Assembly: GCA_947561395.2 (NCBI GenBank)
Contig: OX387182.1
Location: 49,221,949-49,285,948, forward strand
DNA: 64,000 bases
DNA from: Buxus sempervirens
Lineage: Eukaryota > Streptophyta > Magnoliopsida > Buxales > Buxaceae
Direction of reading: 5' to 3'
Both the position numbers and the translations under genes were made by a program. This document shows positions 52,558 through 63,800 of this stretch, piece by piece (within the stretch, counting starts at the first letter, position 1; every line of letters starts with the position of its first letter). The notes beneath the pieces are model-generated. The model did no database searches. It was given only the letters and a program-made list of their open reading frames with translations, and had not been told where the DNA came from.

Positions 52558-54835
52558 TGTGAGACATGGGAAAAAATCACCGGAGTGATCGTCCCCTCCG
52601 TCAACACACGGGCTCAACGCAAAAATTGGGAGAGTCCCCACCATTCATGATTTTGGGGTGTGAATGGACACCAAAGAGTTCAAATGTAGCAAAAATAGCC
52701 AAAAGACAAATTCTAGGGTAAAAATAACCCTACTTGAAAATAAAGTCCAGAGATGGGTAAGGGGATTAGATTATGAACGGGGGAAGGTGTTAGGCACCCC
52801 CATTCATCCACACGAAGTGGTTGCCAAGTATATATTCATGCAAAAAAACAAAGTAAGAAAGCTTGCTAAAAATCATGAAAAAGCCTTGAAAAAGGAACAA
52901 GTGTATGATATATTCACATGAAGATCTAAATGGATTTTAGATCCTCTCTTATGTCAATATCATTTCTGGAATATCTCAAAAGATGTAAATCAAAGCACAA
53001 GTTGCTCAAAAACAAAGTTGAATCAAATCCGGAAAATTCGATAAAAAGTATGCCATTTGCCTTGAACTCCTTCAAATCCAATTCTGGATTGATTCAAACC
53101 AACTCTATTTGAAAGATTATGATAAATAAGGAGCTCATGCAAAATCTCAAGTTAATCCGATAAAAATCCTAGGAGTTATGCTCCTTTGAAGTTGCTGTTG
53201 GGGATTTTAAAAAGTGGTAAGTGGGCAACTTTGGAAAATTGTCTAGAAAAATCCACTACATAGAAATCCGTGAAATTTGGTGTAATTGAAGTCTGTATGG
53301 CCATCTTTCAACAGAAACTAGCCTCATACAAAAATCCCTTCGGATGTGCCTTGGGTGGTCTCCCGAACAGGCCCCGAAGATCACAGATTTACCCAGAAAA
53401 ATGCAAATGAGCAGTTCTGAGTAAATCGGCTACCAATAATTCAAATGGAATCCAAAAATTATGAAACCAACTGGATTTAAAAATAGACTCAAAAAGGAGT
53501 ACTCAGAAATAAAAATCACTCGAATCGGACTTAAAACGAACACATGGCGGTCCGTCGAAGTGACAAGTTCTGTACTTGAACCTGAACTGTCCACTCAACT
53601 TCGACAGAGAGGTGTCAAAAATCGGCTAGATGAAAATTCATGAAATTTGGTGGACATAAACTAGACAGCCTCACCTTTCCCATGGTTTTGGAATCGCCCC
53701 AAAATTCATCCGGATGATGAAGTTACGGACGTCCGAAGTAAGGGTACAGGTGCTGTCAAACTAAGCCATTTTTGAGTAAAAACCAAATCCGAAAATTGAT
53801 AAAAAATGAAATTCGTGTAAGATGAACACAAATACTTCAAAATCATCCGAAAGGCATTCCAGAATTGATTGAGGCCATTTATTTGAGATTTATCACAATA
53901 AATGCAATAAACCCCAAATATGAGCCTACCCCGCCAAAATAGTGATATGTATGTGCAAGAGTGTAAAACCAAGCAAGATCAATACAACATGCATATATTC
54001 AACAAAATAGGTTCTAGCATAGCCTAGGGTTCCGTTCCATTATCGTTTCCCTCTGTTCTCTTTAAGATAATCAAGGGTACTTTGAATATGGAACGGTTTA
54101 CAATCAATCAAAAAGGCCTTATGCTACATAGGTTCTAGCACTAGGGTCAATCCCCAGTCTCGTTTCTCCTAGATCCGCCTTCACGTTTTACGGCTAGGGG
54201 AGTCTTGAGATACTTTGAGCCGGGGAAGGATTTCCACACATACAAACAAGGCTTTACACTACAGAAAGGTAGAAGAAGAGATCTAGATCTAGGAATGTAA
54301 AGACAGAAAATAAAAAGAAAAGTTGAGGCTTACCTGAGTGCTGGAGATGATTCCACAGCGGTTTCCTTCTTCTCTTGGAGTTCTTCTTTGCGAGAATTCA
54401 AAACAAGAGTTGTGTGCCATTTGCTCAAGGAGGAGGCTCCTATTTATAGGCAAGGGCTAAGGTCATTGGTAGACACAAATTAATGTCTAGAACCCCTCAA
54501 ACCTAAACCCTAAGGTTATTTCCGCGATTTCCTCTCATTTATGAGGGACATGATGGTAAAAGTGAAAAGCTCTCGGAAAACCCTAATTTTGAGCAAACTT
54601 AAGGTATCCGGTACATCAGACCGGATAACAAAGTGCCTTAAGGTATCCGGTACATGGTACCGGATACGCTAAGGCTCACACGTATCCGGATAGTCATACC
54701 GGATACGGGAAAGGGTACTTGTATCCGAATACTCAATCCAGATACAGGTAAAAGTCTATTTTCTTCAAATTCTGTGCTGGCTTTCCAGGAGATAATGATT
54801 TTTGATGATTGTTTGTGCAATTTGGGGTGTCTACA
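52558..54835 (-). repeat. 3' LTR of Tat element 2
   Basis: About 2.28 kb, inverted relative to 37862-40124. On the minus strand it begins TGTAGACACCCC and ends CCATGTCTCACA. It retains the CCGG palindrome array (54603-54748), the CTATAAATAGG TATA box and the CAGGTAAGCC donor. As a 3' LTR it could also promote transcription to the left into element 1. Confidence 0.92.
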
Positions 54836-54850
54836 ACTGCCCCTCTTTGC
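54836..54850 (-). promoter_or_regulatory. Polypurine tract of Tat element 2
   Basis: Immediately before the 3' LTR the minus strand reads GCAAAGAGGGGCAGT, a purine run interrupted only near the LTR. It is the expected primer for plus-strand synthesis. Confidence 0.65.
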
Positions 54851-55012
54851 GGGAGCTGCGAAGCAGTGAGCTGCAAAGAGTAGACAAGCCCAAATTGCAT
54901 TCCCTTGAGCATGATTTGCTCGGTTCAATTCAATTTCTGTAGAAAACCATTTTTGAGTGGAGATTTGCCAAAAAGCCCTCACTTTAAGGGGGCATCTCTC
55001 CAAGAGTTCTTA

Positions 55013-55221
55013 AATTCCACTGAGCCCTTTGTGGCTGTGAAGTGGATTTTAAGCCCAAAAATAGAATTTTTGAAAAACTGATTTTTTATCAAACCAAGTT
55101 GAAAATTGAGTGGATATCATCCTTTTGACCAGGCACATTTTCCAGAGTTGTCCCAAATTCCACAGAGCTCTCGTGGCTGTGAGGTGGATTTCGAGACAAG
55201 AATAGGATTTTTGAGAAAATA
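55013..55221. repeat. Diverged direct repeat between LTR and aORF of element 2
   Basis: Segments at about 55013-55080 and 55156-55221 share AAATTCCAC, GTGGCTGTGA, GTGGATTT and TTTTTGA in order. Each is about 66 bases long. Confidence 0.7.
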
Positions 55222-55244
55222 GTAAGAATTATAGCACAAGTTTG

Positions 55245-55474
55245 CTTTTTTCTCCTTTTTTTTTTCTTTTCTCTTTTTTTTTTCTTTTTTCCTTTTCTCT
55301 TTTTTTTCCTTTTTCCCTTTTTTTTCTCTTTTTTTTTCTTTTTTCCTTTTCTCCTTTTTTTTTCCTATTTTTCCCTGTTTTTTCTCTATTTTTTCTATTT
55401 TTTCCTTCTTTTTTCTATTTTTTTTCTTTTTTTTTTCTTTACAATGTGCTGACATATCTCTCCTCCTTTGCAGC
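55245..55474 (+). promoter_or_regulatory. Long pyrimidine tract with splice acceptor before the aORF
   Basis: About 195 bases (55245-55440) of almost pure T with scattered C are followed by TGCTGACAT, which contains the branch-point consensus CTGAC, and by TCTCCTCCTTTGCAG|CT. This is a near-ideal plant 3' splice site on the + strand. The aORF frame opens at TTG 55468 and has no ATG near its start, which fits an exon entered by splicing. On the element's own sense strand the same block is a long purine tract. Confidence 0.6.
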
Positions 55475-56352
55475 TTTGGCTACTTGATCATTTGAGCCAG
55501 ATTGAAGAGATCAACCGACACTTCTTCCCGAGTTTGAAAGTCCCTCTCTTGATGAGCAACAGGGGGTGCCCCGATATTCCAGGGGGCAAACGGGGCTGGT
55601 TCACTTTCTTGGGCTCGCTTCAGGATGACCAGGTGAGATGGCCTGGTACTTATCAGCCTAATGCGGAGACAGTGATTAGCTTCCGAGACCGCAACTTTCT
55701 GATTCTGGCGAGCCTGAAGCATGCAGTGCTGTATCTTCCTCTGCGGGTCCTTCGTCAGTTCCGAGCGACCCAGGGGATTATCATCCCATGTGGATATGAG
55801 GGTCGTCTTGGGCCCCTTTCTATGAAGCTGAATGCCTGGTTGATGAAGGAGTGGTCCTATGTCCGCTTCATGCATGGTCCAGTCTTCTCAGAAGCCCATG
55901 TGAAGGATTATCTCTTCTGGATCAAGGAACAGATACAGACTCAGGCCCCAGTACCTGAAGATCCTCCTGTAGTCTTGGCTCCCACCTATGAGGACATTCT
56001 AGAGTCTGAGCGGGCTTCTCATAAGCGGCTTCAGCAAATATGGGTGCGGGAGGCCCAGGAGCTCAGGATACAGGGTGCTTATCTGGAGAGGCAGCTTGAG
56101 GAGCAGATCTCACGCCGTACTGCCGTGGAAGAGAAGCTGGAGGAGCAGAGGCAGGCCCGTCGCTTTGAGGTCCGTATGATCCGGCAGAAGTACCAGGATA
56201 CTTTGGCCAGCCTTAGGAGTATGCGGATCAGGCAGGCCCTTTCAGATGAGGTCATTTCCTTCCTGAGTGATTCCGCTGCAGAGGGGGCTTCAGGAGTCAT
56301 TGCAGCTCAGGCAGCTCGGATTCGGGAGCTTGAGGAGCGGCTAGGAGATTAG
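55468..56352 (+). CDS. Antisense ORF (aORF) protein of Tat element 2
   Basis: An open frame of 294 codons on the strand opposite to gag and pol, starting at TTG and not ATG. The N-terminal 150 residues hold hydrophobic and aromatic motifs (GKRGWFTFLGSLQDDQVRWP, LYLPLRVLRQFRATQGI, LNAWLMKEWSYVRFMHGP) that recall the plant-mobile-domain-like proteins encoded by Tat elements and their host relatives; this link is from general resemblance only. The C-terminal half (about 165-294) is a long charged coiled coil rich in Arg, Glu and Gln. The first ATG in frame is at codon 29 (LLMSNRGCP). A splice acceptor just after the frame opens suggests an upstream exon. The function is not known. Confidence 0.75.
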   Translation: MQLWLLDHLSQIEEINRHFFPSLKVPLLMSNRGCPDIPGGKRGWFTFLGSLQDDQVRWPGTYQPNAETVISFRDRNFLILASLKHAVLYLPLRVLRQFRATQGIIIPCGYEGRLGPLSMKLNAWLMKEWSYVRFMHGPVFSEAHVKDYLFWIKEQIQTQAPVPEDPPVVLAPTYEDILESERASHKRLQQIWVREAQELRIQGAYLERQLEEQISRRTAVEEKLEEQRQARRFEVRMIRQKYQDTLASLRSMRIRQALSDEVISFLSDSAAEGASGVIAAQAARIRELEERLGD

Positions 56353-57288
56353 CTTTATTTCCTGCACATTTTTCATACCTTTGTACAAAATTGAACTCCA
56401 ATAGTGGAAAGACAAAGGATTTAATTCAAAATAAAATTTTTATATTATTGGCCTCAGAATGCTCAGATGCTTGTAAAAACAAAGGTTTTATGAAAAGTAT
56501 TTGATTTCTCATCACTGGCCAAAGTATAATTTTTCTTTTTATATTTTTTTTGTATTTTTTGAAATTTGGTCCATGCACTTAATCACCTATAATTAAAGGA
56601 ATTAGAACCAGGTTAAATAATGAAAAGGGTTGTCCAGAAAATACTGAGGGATCAGAACCGTCCATCTTAGGACCTTTAGAGTCATCCCCAACGGCCAAAA
56701 CTGCCCCATTCTGCTCATGCCCACTTTGCTTGAAGCTCAGATCCCCATGATCAACTCAACCTCTGATTTTCTTTCATTTTTCTTTTTTTTCTTTTTGCCT
56801 TTTTGCCAATATTGCCCCTTGCGCCAGTTACGGTTTTCACTAGGGCCGGCTTCTGAATTCCGTCGTCACCCATCTTACTCTGATATTTAAATGAACAAGC
56901 TAAGATCACCGAGGGCTTAAAAATAGGACGAAATAAAGGCTAGGCTCAGTTTATGAAAGAAAGGGTATTAAAGGCCCAAAAATTTTCAAGTGTGGAAATA
57001 GGTCAACCGGACTTACAGTTATGATGAATTTAACCCTTTTTCCCCAAATTGCATTTTTTTTGCATTTTTTTTTTCACACTTGGCTTTCATTTGCCATTTC
57101 CATTGCTTTTCCTTTCTTTTTCTTTTTCTTTCCTCACTTTTGCCCCAATTGATTTTGCCCCAATTTGACTGTAAATCCGGTTTGGGTTGATCAAAGAAAC
57201 GAACCGGCTCAACTTGGCTAGACTAGGGATTGAAATTTTGAAGGAAATAAAGAAAAATGGCCTCGGATCATTTCCTAGAAATATTCAC
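56353..57288 (-). other. Region between pol and the aORF, element 2
   Basis: Non-coding counterpart of 50982-51905 in inverted orientation. T-rich runs near 56770-56800 and 57050-57140 are the complement of purine runs on the element's sense strand. No gene is seen. Confidence 0.6.
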
Positions 57289-60200
57289 TCAAGGAAAATA
57301 CCTTTTTACTGCATCAGAGTTAATGGGCTCAGGAAAATCTGACCCATCCATTTCTGCTAAGATGAGTGCACCCCCTGACAGGACTTTCTTGACGACATAT
57401 GGGCCTTCCCAATTGGGCTTGAACTTACCACGAGGGTCTTCCAAAAATGGTAGAATTTTCTTTAGCACTAAGTTTCCTTCTTGGAAAGTTCTGGGCCTCA
57501 CTTTCTTATTGTAAGCCCGGGCCATTCTCTTCTGGTACAACTGTCCATGGCAAAGTGCTTTCAACCGCTTTTCTTCTAACAGGTTAAGTTGATCATGTCT
57601 TGACTGGACCCATTCAGCTTCTTCCAGTTCGGCTTCCATGAGCACTCTGAGTGATGGGATCTCTACTTCCACGGGCAAGACTGCTTCCATCCCATAGACT
57701 AGGGAGTACGGGGTTGCCCCAGTTGAGGTCCGGATCGAGGTTCTGTAGGCATGTAGAGCAAGTGGTAGCATTTCATGCCAATCTTTGTAACTCACTACCA
57801 TCTTTTGAATGATTTTCTTTATATTCTTGTTGGCTGCTTCTACTGCCCCATTCATCTTTGGCCTATACAGAGCTGACTTATGGTGGGTGATCTGAAACTG
57901 CTCACACATTTTCTTCATGTCCTTGTTCTTAATATTTGAAGCATTGTCTGATACTATGGCACTTGGCAGTCCATAGCGACAAATAATGTTGTGCTTCAAA
58001 AATTTGATCACATGGTTGCTTGTGATATTTGCATATGATGCTGCTTCCACCCATTTAGTGAAGTAATCAATCGCCACCAGGATGAATCTGTGCCCGTTCG
58101 ATGCCTTAGGAGAGATCATGCCGATGACATCTATGCCCCACATAGAGAAGGGCCAGGGTGATGTCATGTTGTGCAGCTCACCTGGGGGTGCATGCTTGTT
58201 ATCTGCATATATCTGGCATTGGTGGCACCTCCTGACATGTATACAGCAATCATGCTCCATGGTTGTCCAGTAGTATCCCAGCCTCAGGATCTTCTTAGCC
58301 AGCATGTGCCCACTCATATGGGGCCCACAAACTCCTCCATGTACAGTCTCAATCAATCTTTCTGATTCAGCCTTGGCAACACATCTTAGCAGAATGTCGT
58401 TATGTGACCTCTTGTACACATGTCCACCACTTAGCAGAAATTGACCAGCCAATCTCTGTATTGTCCTCTTCTCAGTAGCAGTGGCATTTTCTGGCAAACT
58501 CCGATTGTTCGAGAAATTTTTGATATCTTGAAACCATGGTGCTTCTTCTTCTGGTGCTCCCTCTAGAACGAGACAGTAAGCCGGTTCATCTCGGACCTCA
58601 ATTTCCAGCGGTCTGATGTCTACTCCTTCTGGTATGCTGACCATTGAAGCCAATGTTGCTAGAGCATCCGCAAACTGATTCTTGGCCCTTGGCATATAGT
58701 TGAAGGAAATTCGAGTGAAATTCGTGCTTATTTCTTCCAAGTACTGGTGATAGGGGATCAATTTGTGATCCTTGGTTTTCCACTCACCAGTTGTTTGGAA
58801 GATGATAAGACTCGAATCCCCATATACGTCAAGTTCCTCTACTCCATGATCCATGGCTGCTTGCAATCCAATTATGCATGCCTCATATTCTGCTATGTTA
58901 TTGGTGCACTGGAATCTCAGCTTTACTGCAATGGGGATATGTGAACCATCTGGTTTAACCAAGACTGCCCCTATTCCGTTCCCATTCATATTGGCGGCTC
59001 CATCAAAGAACATCTGCCAAGAACTCTCACTGTCCTCCTCTTCAGTGTATAGGATTGCCTCATCTGGAAAGTTGGTCTTCAAGGGTTGATATTCTGGCAA
59101 AGGATGTGCAGCCAGGTGATCAGCTATGGCTTGACCCTTGATCGCCTTCTGAGTGATGTACGTGAGGTCAAACTCGGACAATAGTAGTTGCCATTTCGCC
59201 GTTCTGCCAGTCAGTGCCGGTTTCTCAAATAAATACTTCAACGGGTCCATCCGGGATATCAATAGTGTGGAGTGACTAAGGAAATAATGCCTTAGCCTCT
59301 GAGTGGCCCACACTAGAGCACAGCAAGTCTTTTCCAATGATGAGTACTTAGCTTCATATTCTGTGAATTTTTTACTCAGATAGTAAATTGCCCTTTCTTT
59401 TCTACCAGTCTCATCATGCTGCCCCAAGACACATCCCATCGATGTTTCCAACACTGACAAGTACAGGATCAGTGGTCTTCCTGGAGTTGGTGGCACTAGC
59501 ACAGGTGGGTTCAGCAAATACCTCTTTATTGTATCAAACGCCTGCTGGCAGTCCTCATTCCAGACCGTCGGGTTATCTTTTCTCAGAAGCTTGAAAATTG
59601 GTTTACAGATAGCAGTGAGCTGTGCTATGAACCGGCTTATGTACTGAATTCTTCCGAGAAAACCCCTGACCTCCTTCTCGGTTCTGGGTGCTGGCATTTC
59701 AATTATGGCCTTGGCTTTTGCCGGGTCAATTTCAATTCCTCTTCGGCTCACTATAAACCCCAGTAGCTTCCCTGATGTAGCCCCAAAGACGCACTTAGCC
59801 GGGTTAAGCCGTAGACTGTACTTCCTGAGCCGATCAAACACTTTCTTCAGATTGATCAAGTGGTCCTCTTCCTTGCATGATTTGGCAATCATATCATCCA
59901 CGTATACCTCCATCTCCTTATGGATCATGTCATGAAATAGTGCAGTCATGGCCCGCTGGTATGTTGCCCCGGCATTCTTGAGTCCGAATGGCATGACTGT
60001 GTAGTGGAATGTGCCCCAAGGTGTGATAAATGCTGTTTTCTCTTGATCTTCCTTAGCCATCTTGATCTGATTATATCCCGAGAACCCATCCATAAAAGAG
60101 AACAGGCTATGTACAGCAGTATTATCGACCAGAATGTCGATGTGTGGAAGCGGAAAATCGTCCTTTGGGCTTGCCCTGTTCAAGTCTCTATAGTCCACGC

Positions 60201-60876
60201 ACATTCGGACCTTCCCATCCTTCTTTGGTACCGGCACTATATTTGCGAGCCACTCTGGGTATGTAGAGACTGCCAAAAATCCAGCTTGGAATTGTTTCAC
60301 CACTTCGTCCTTGACCTTCAAGGTCCATTCCGGCTTTAATCTTCTCAGCTTCTGCTTAATCGGCTTAACCCCTGGCAAAATTGGCAACTTATGCACCACC
60401 ATGTCTGTGTCCAACCCCGGCATGTCCCGATATGACCAAGCAAACACATCCTTGTAATCTGCCAAGAACAGTGACATTTCATTCTTCTGCACATCAAACA
60501 AGCATGACCCGATTTTTACAATTTTTGGGTCATCTTTGGTCCCAAGATTTATGGATATGGTCTCCTCAATATTAGGTTGGACCCCCTTTTCATGACGTTC
60601 CAATTGATATTCAATTTCTTTTGGAACGTCTTCTTCTTCGACCTCGGTCTCTTCTTCGACCCCCATGAGGTCAAAGTCGAGCTCAAGATCGAAGTCATAT
60701 TCAACCTGGTCCAATTCGGTCTGATTATATGGTTCATAAGTGGTTTGGACCTTTTTGAAAAAATTAAATTTTCTAGAAAAAATAGAAAAATCTTTTTGGG
60801 TTTTTTGTGGGCCTTCTAAACATAATTCCCCTGAAGACGAAGGCCCATTAGAACCTTCAGGGAAATGGCATTCCAC
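57289..60876 (-). CDS. Pol polyprotein (RT, two RNase H, integrase) of Tat element 2
   Basis: An intact minus-strand frame of 1195 codons, nearly identical to pol of element 1. One Glu is added in the run before APWF, and single substitutions are scattered (for example EECHF-type start instead of DCHF, ICKPIF for ICEPIF, SALYRP for SAPYRP). YVDD, the degenerate first RNase H, the complete second RNase H and the integrase D-D-E triad are all kept. As in element 1 there is no ATG start and the frame begins with GTG just after the A9 run, so expression needs a -1 shift from gag-protease. Confidence 0.95.
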   Translation of the reverse strand: MECHFPEGSNGPSSSGELCLEGPQKTQKDFSIFSRKFNFFKKVQTTYEPYNQTELDQVEYDFDLELDFDLMGVEEETEVEEEDVPKEIEYQLERHEKGVQPNIEETISINLGTKDDPKIVKIGSCLFDVQKNEMSLFLADYKDVFAWSYRDMPGLDTDMVVHKLPILPGVKPIKQKLRRLKPEWTLKVKDEVVKQFQAGFLAVSTYPEWLANIVPVPKKDGKVRMCVDYRDLNRASPKDDFPLPHIDILVDNTAVHSLFSFMDGFSGYNQIKMAKEDQEKTAFITPWGTFHYTVMPFGLKNAGATYQRAMTALFHDMIHKEMEVYVDDMIAKSCKEEDHLINLKKVFDRLRKYSLRLNPAKCVFGATSGKLLGFIVSRRGIEIDPAKAKAIIEMPAPRTEKEVRGFLGRIQYISRFIAQLTAICKPIFKLLRKDNPTVWNEDCQQAFDTIKRYLLNPPVLVPPTPGRPLILYLSVLETSMGCVLGQHDETGRKERAIYYLSKKFTEYEAKYSSLEKTCCALVWATQRLRHYFLSHSTLLISRMDPLKYLFEKPALTGRTAKWQLLLSEFDLTYITQKAIKGQAIADHLAAHPLPEYQPLKTNFPDEAILYTEEEDSESSWQMFFDGAANMNGNGIGAVLVKPDGSHIPIAVKLRFQCTNNIAEYEACIIGLQAAMDHGVEELDVYGDSSLIIFQTTGEWKTKDHKLIPYHQYLEEISTNFTRISFNYMPRAKNQFADALATLASMVSIPEGVDIRPLEIEVRDEPAYCLVLEGAPEEEAPWFQDIKNFSNNRSLPENATATEKRTIQRLAGQFLLSGGHVYKRSHNDILLRCVAKAESERLIETVHGGVCGPHMSGHMLAKKILRLGYYWTTMEHDCCIHVRRCHQCQIYADNKHAPPGELHNMTSPWPFSMWGIDVIGMISPKASNGHRFILVAIDYFTKWVEAASYANITSNHVIKFLKHNIICRYGLPSAIVSDNASNIKNKDMKKMCEQFQITHHKSALYRPKMNGAVEAANKNIKKIIQKMVVSYKDWHEMLPLALHAYRTSIRTSTGATPYSLVYGMEAVLPVEVEIPSLRVLMEAELEEAEWVQSRHDQLNLLEEKRLKALCHGQLYQKRMARAYNKKVRPRTFQEGNLVLKKILPFLEDPRGKFKPNWEGPYVVKKVLSGGALILAEMDGSDFPEPINSDAVKRYFP

Positions 60877-63800
60877 TATTGGAGTTTTTTTTTGGAAGCC
60901 GCGTCAGTTTGCCACACAGACGCTGCTTCAAAGGTAAGGGGAGTTTCCTCCCAATTGTTCAGTACAAAATTTTGGGGAGCAGGGGAAATAGGGAAAGCCT
61001 GCTCTTCAAACCCAGAATCCGATGCCATCATCACCGGGTGGATACTGCCCTTTTCTGCTATGGGGCCCAATCCAGAAATGACCTTGTCTGGAACCTTTAC
61101 TGCGGCCCAGTCAATAAATGGCAATTCCATGTCTGCCCCTGTCTTTTCGCCTTCAGTCTTGGCGAAGAATGCACCAACATCTTCAGAAAAATCCACCTGC
61201 TGCTCGGGCTGTGGTCCAGGCCCATCCACTGCTTCCAGTATTGGAGATGGGTTATATGGTTGTAGGGCCGAAACAGAAGGCTTTTGAAATGGGTTGACAT
61301 TGTAGTAGGGAGGTTTTGATTGGTCCATAGGAGGAGAAATTTGGATTATGTAGGAGGGTTTTGGAAAGTTCACCCTCAGATGCGGGAGTTTTCCTTTGCT
61401 TCTGCTCTCCCCTTCTTCGTGCTTCATTCTTCTCCAGCCTTTGGGCTTGAAGCCCAACCCTACCCTGGGGATCAGTTTCTTAGCCGTGATTGGCTCCACC
61501 ATCCCTTGCAGATTGATCCCCAGGCCTTTCCCTGGGTGAAAGTGGTATTTCTCCATCACTTTCTTGACCATTTTTTCTGCAGTGGTCCCCTTTTCTTTCT
61601 TTTTCTCACACCCCCCAGGTATGTAATTTACCGCCTCAAATTGAAACGAGTGGAATGCAATCTTGTCAACAGTCAAGTCCACATTGATTAGGGGTACATC
61701 AGGTGACACGATAGGCGGCACCAAGTTTTCGGCTAGGACTGTTATCACCCTTTGCCCTCTTATGTATTCCACCCTCTGGTGGAGCGTGGATGGTATTGCC
61801 CTAGCCGAATGTATCCACGGCCTTCCTAGGAGCAGATTGAAGGCTGCGGGTATATCCATCACCTCAAATGTGATGTTAAAGATATTCGGCCCAATTGTGA
61901 CCGGCAGTTCAATCTCCCCTAGGGAGTGGGTCTTGGAGCTATCAAAAGCCCTTACTATCCGCCCATTTTGCTTGATCCTTGACTGGTCCAGACCCAGCTT
62001 GGTAAAAGTGATTAACGGGCAAACGTTTAACGCTGACCCGTTGTCAATTAAAACCCGTGCAACCATGCAGCCCTTACAAAGCACAGTGATGTGCAAAGGG
62101 TCCACATGATAACACCCACCTGGGCTGATCTCACCCTCTGAGAAACTTATCACATTATGTGACAAGATTTGACCAACCATTTTACCAAGCTGGTCTGGAT
62201 CAATGGTCTGGGATACGTGTGCACTCTGTAGCACCCTTAACAATGCATCCCTATGCTTTTCAGAATTCAGCAAAAGGCCTAGTATTGAAATCTGGGCCGG
62301 GACCTTGTTCAGCTGATCCACAAGATTAAATTCACTTTTCTTTATTATTTTTATGAGGTCTGCTGCCTCATTTTCTGCACCCTGGGGGGTGTTTTCTCCC
62401 ACTTTATTTTTTCCTTTCTGTTTTTTTTTTCTTCATTTTCTCTTTTTTCTTTCTCCACTTCTGTCTCTTTTTCTTTCTCTTCACCCCCTGCACATCTCCC
62501 TGACCTCGTCATGAGGTTCACCTCCTCCTGGTTCAGGTTTCTAACCGCTGGAACCGTAGCCGTGATTCCCTCGCTGTAGTTCCATGGTACAGCGGCCTCT
62601 GAATAGGCTAATTTAGGGATGTCAACCACTAGTGGCTGGAGTTTGGACCGGGATGTATGGGCCGGTTTAGGGATAGTATGGGCTGGCTGCACATTTACAA
62701 CCAGGGGTTGAAGTTTGGATTTTGTGGGGACAGAAGAAGTGATGGAAGCAGTGGTGGGGTCAAGATTGATGACCAGTGGAGCCTTGGACGGCTTGGATGG
62801 AGAATAAGTGGGTGGACTGCAATTGAAGACCAATGCGGGCCTTGCAGTATTCATCTGGGTCATAAGAGATGAGACCCGGTTCAAAGAGGAACTTATATCC
62901 TCAGCAGCTGTATTATTTTTTTGGGAGACCATGTTGATCTCCTCCTCTTCCTCCTCTGGGAAAAATCGGACCTGGACCGTGGTCCCCACGGGAGCTATGA
63001 GCTGTGATGGGTCAAAGGCCCTTCTGGTGGTAGATATGGCAGTGATGGAGTTGGATGGGCCTGCCCCATTGTGGTAAGGCAGAGGATTCTGCCCAATATC
63101 ATTTCCTGACTGGGCGGGTGCAGCAGTGTTAAAGACCAAGGCCTTCTGGTCCAACAGGTCCTGGACCGCATGCTTCAATACCCAGCAGGTATCTGTAGAA
63201 TGCCCCGGTGCACCCATGTGGAAGTCACAGGTGACCGATGTGTCAAAATTTCTTCCCCTGGTGGCATTCGGGTTAGGCTCCTTCAGAGTCAAGTATTCCC
63301 CTTTCAGCAGGGTTGGCAGTAGTTGGGACAGAGATATGGGTAGAGGGGTGAAAACCCGGTTCTTTCTTGCTGCGAACCAGGCATCCCGCTCCTCCTTAGA
63401 AAAAGTCCTCCTTGTGTTAGCTGGCACAGAGGGAGAGAAGTTGACATTCAGCGGGGTCTGGTACGACTGCTGGGCCTGCTGGGCCTGTTGGGGTGCCGAG
63501 ATGTTGACGTGAAGTGGCTTCTTGGCTGGAGGAGCCTGGACTATGTTCACCTCCCCTTCCTTTCGGGCCCCCGTCTTTTTGAATCCGGCCCCTTTCTTCT
63601 GGGCCATGGAGGCCGAGGACTCAGACTGCCCAGTCAGAGTGGAGTAGTCTATCAGCCGTCCTGACCTGACCCCTTCCTCGATCCGGTCCGCTACCTGTAC
63701 CAGGGCTGCAAAGTTGGTGGTGATCTGACCCACCAGATGGTTGTAGAAGGGTTGCCCCAGTGTGCCCATAAATGTGGAGATCATCTCCGGCTCTTGCATA

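Noticed and set aside
55117..55455. Lys/Glu-rich 112-codon minus-strand ORF
   Set aside because: It is the complement of the T/C tract and only reflects low complexity.
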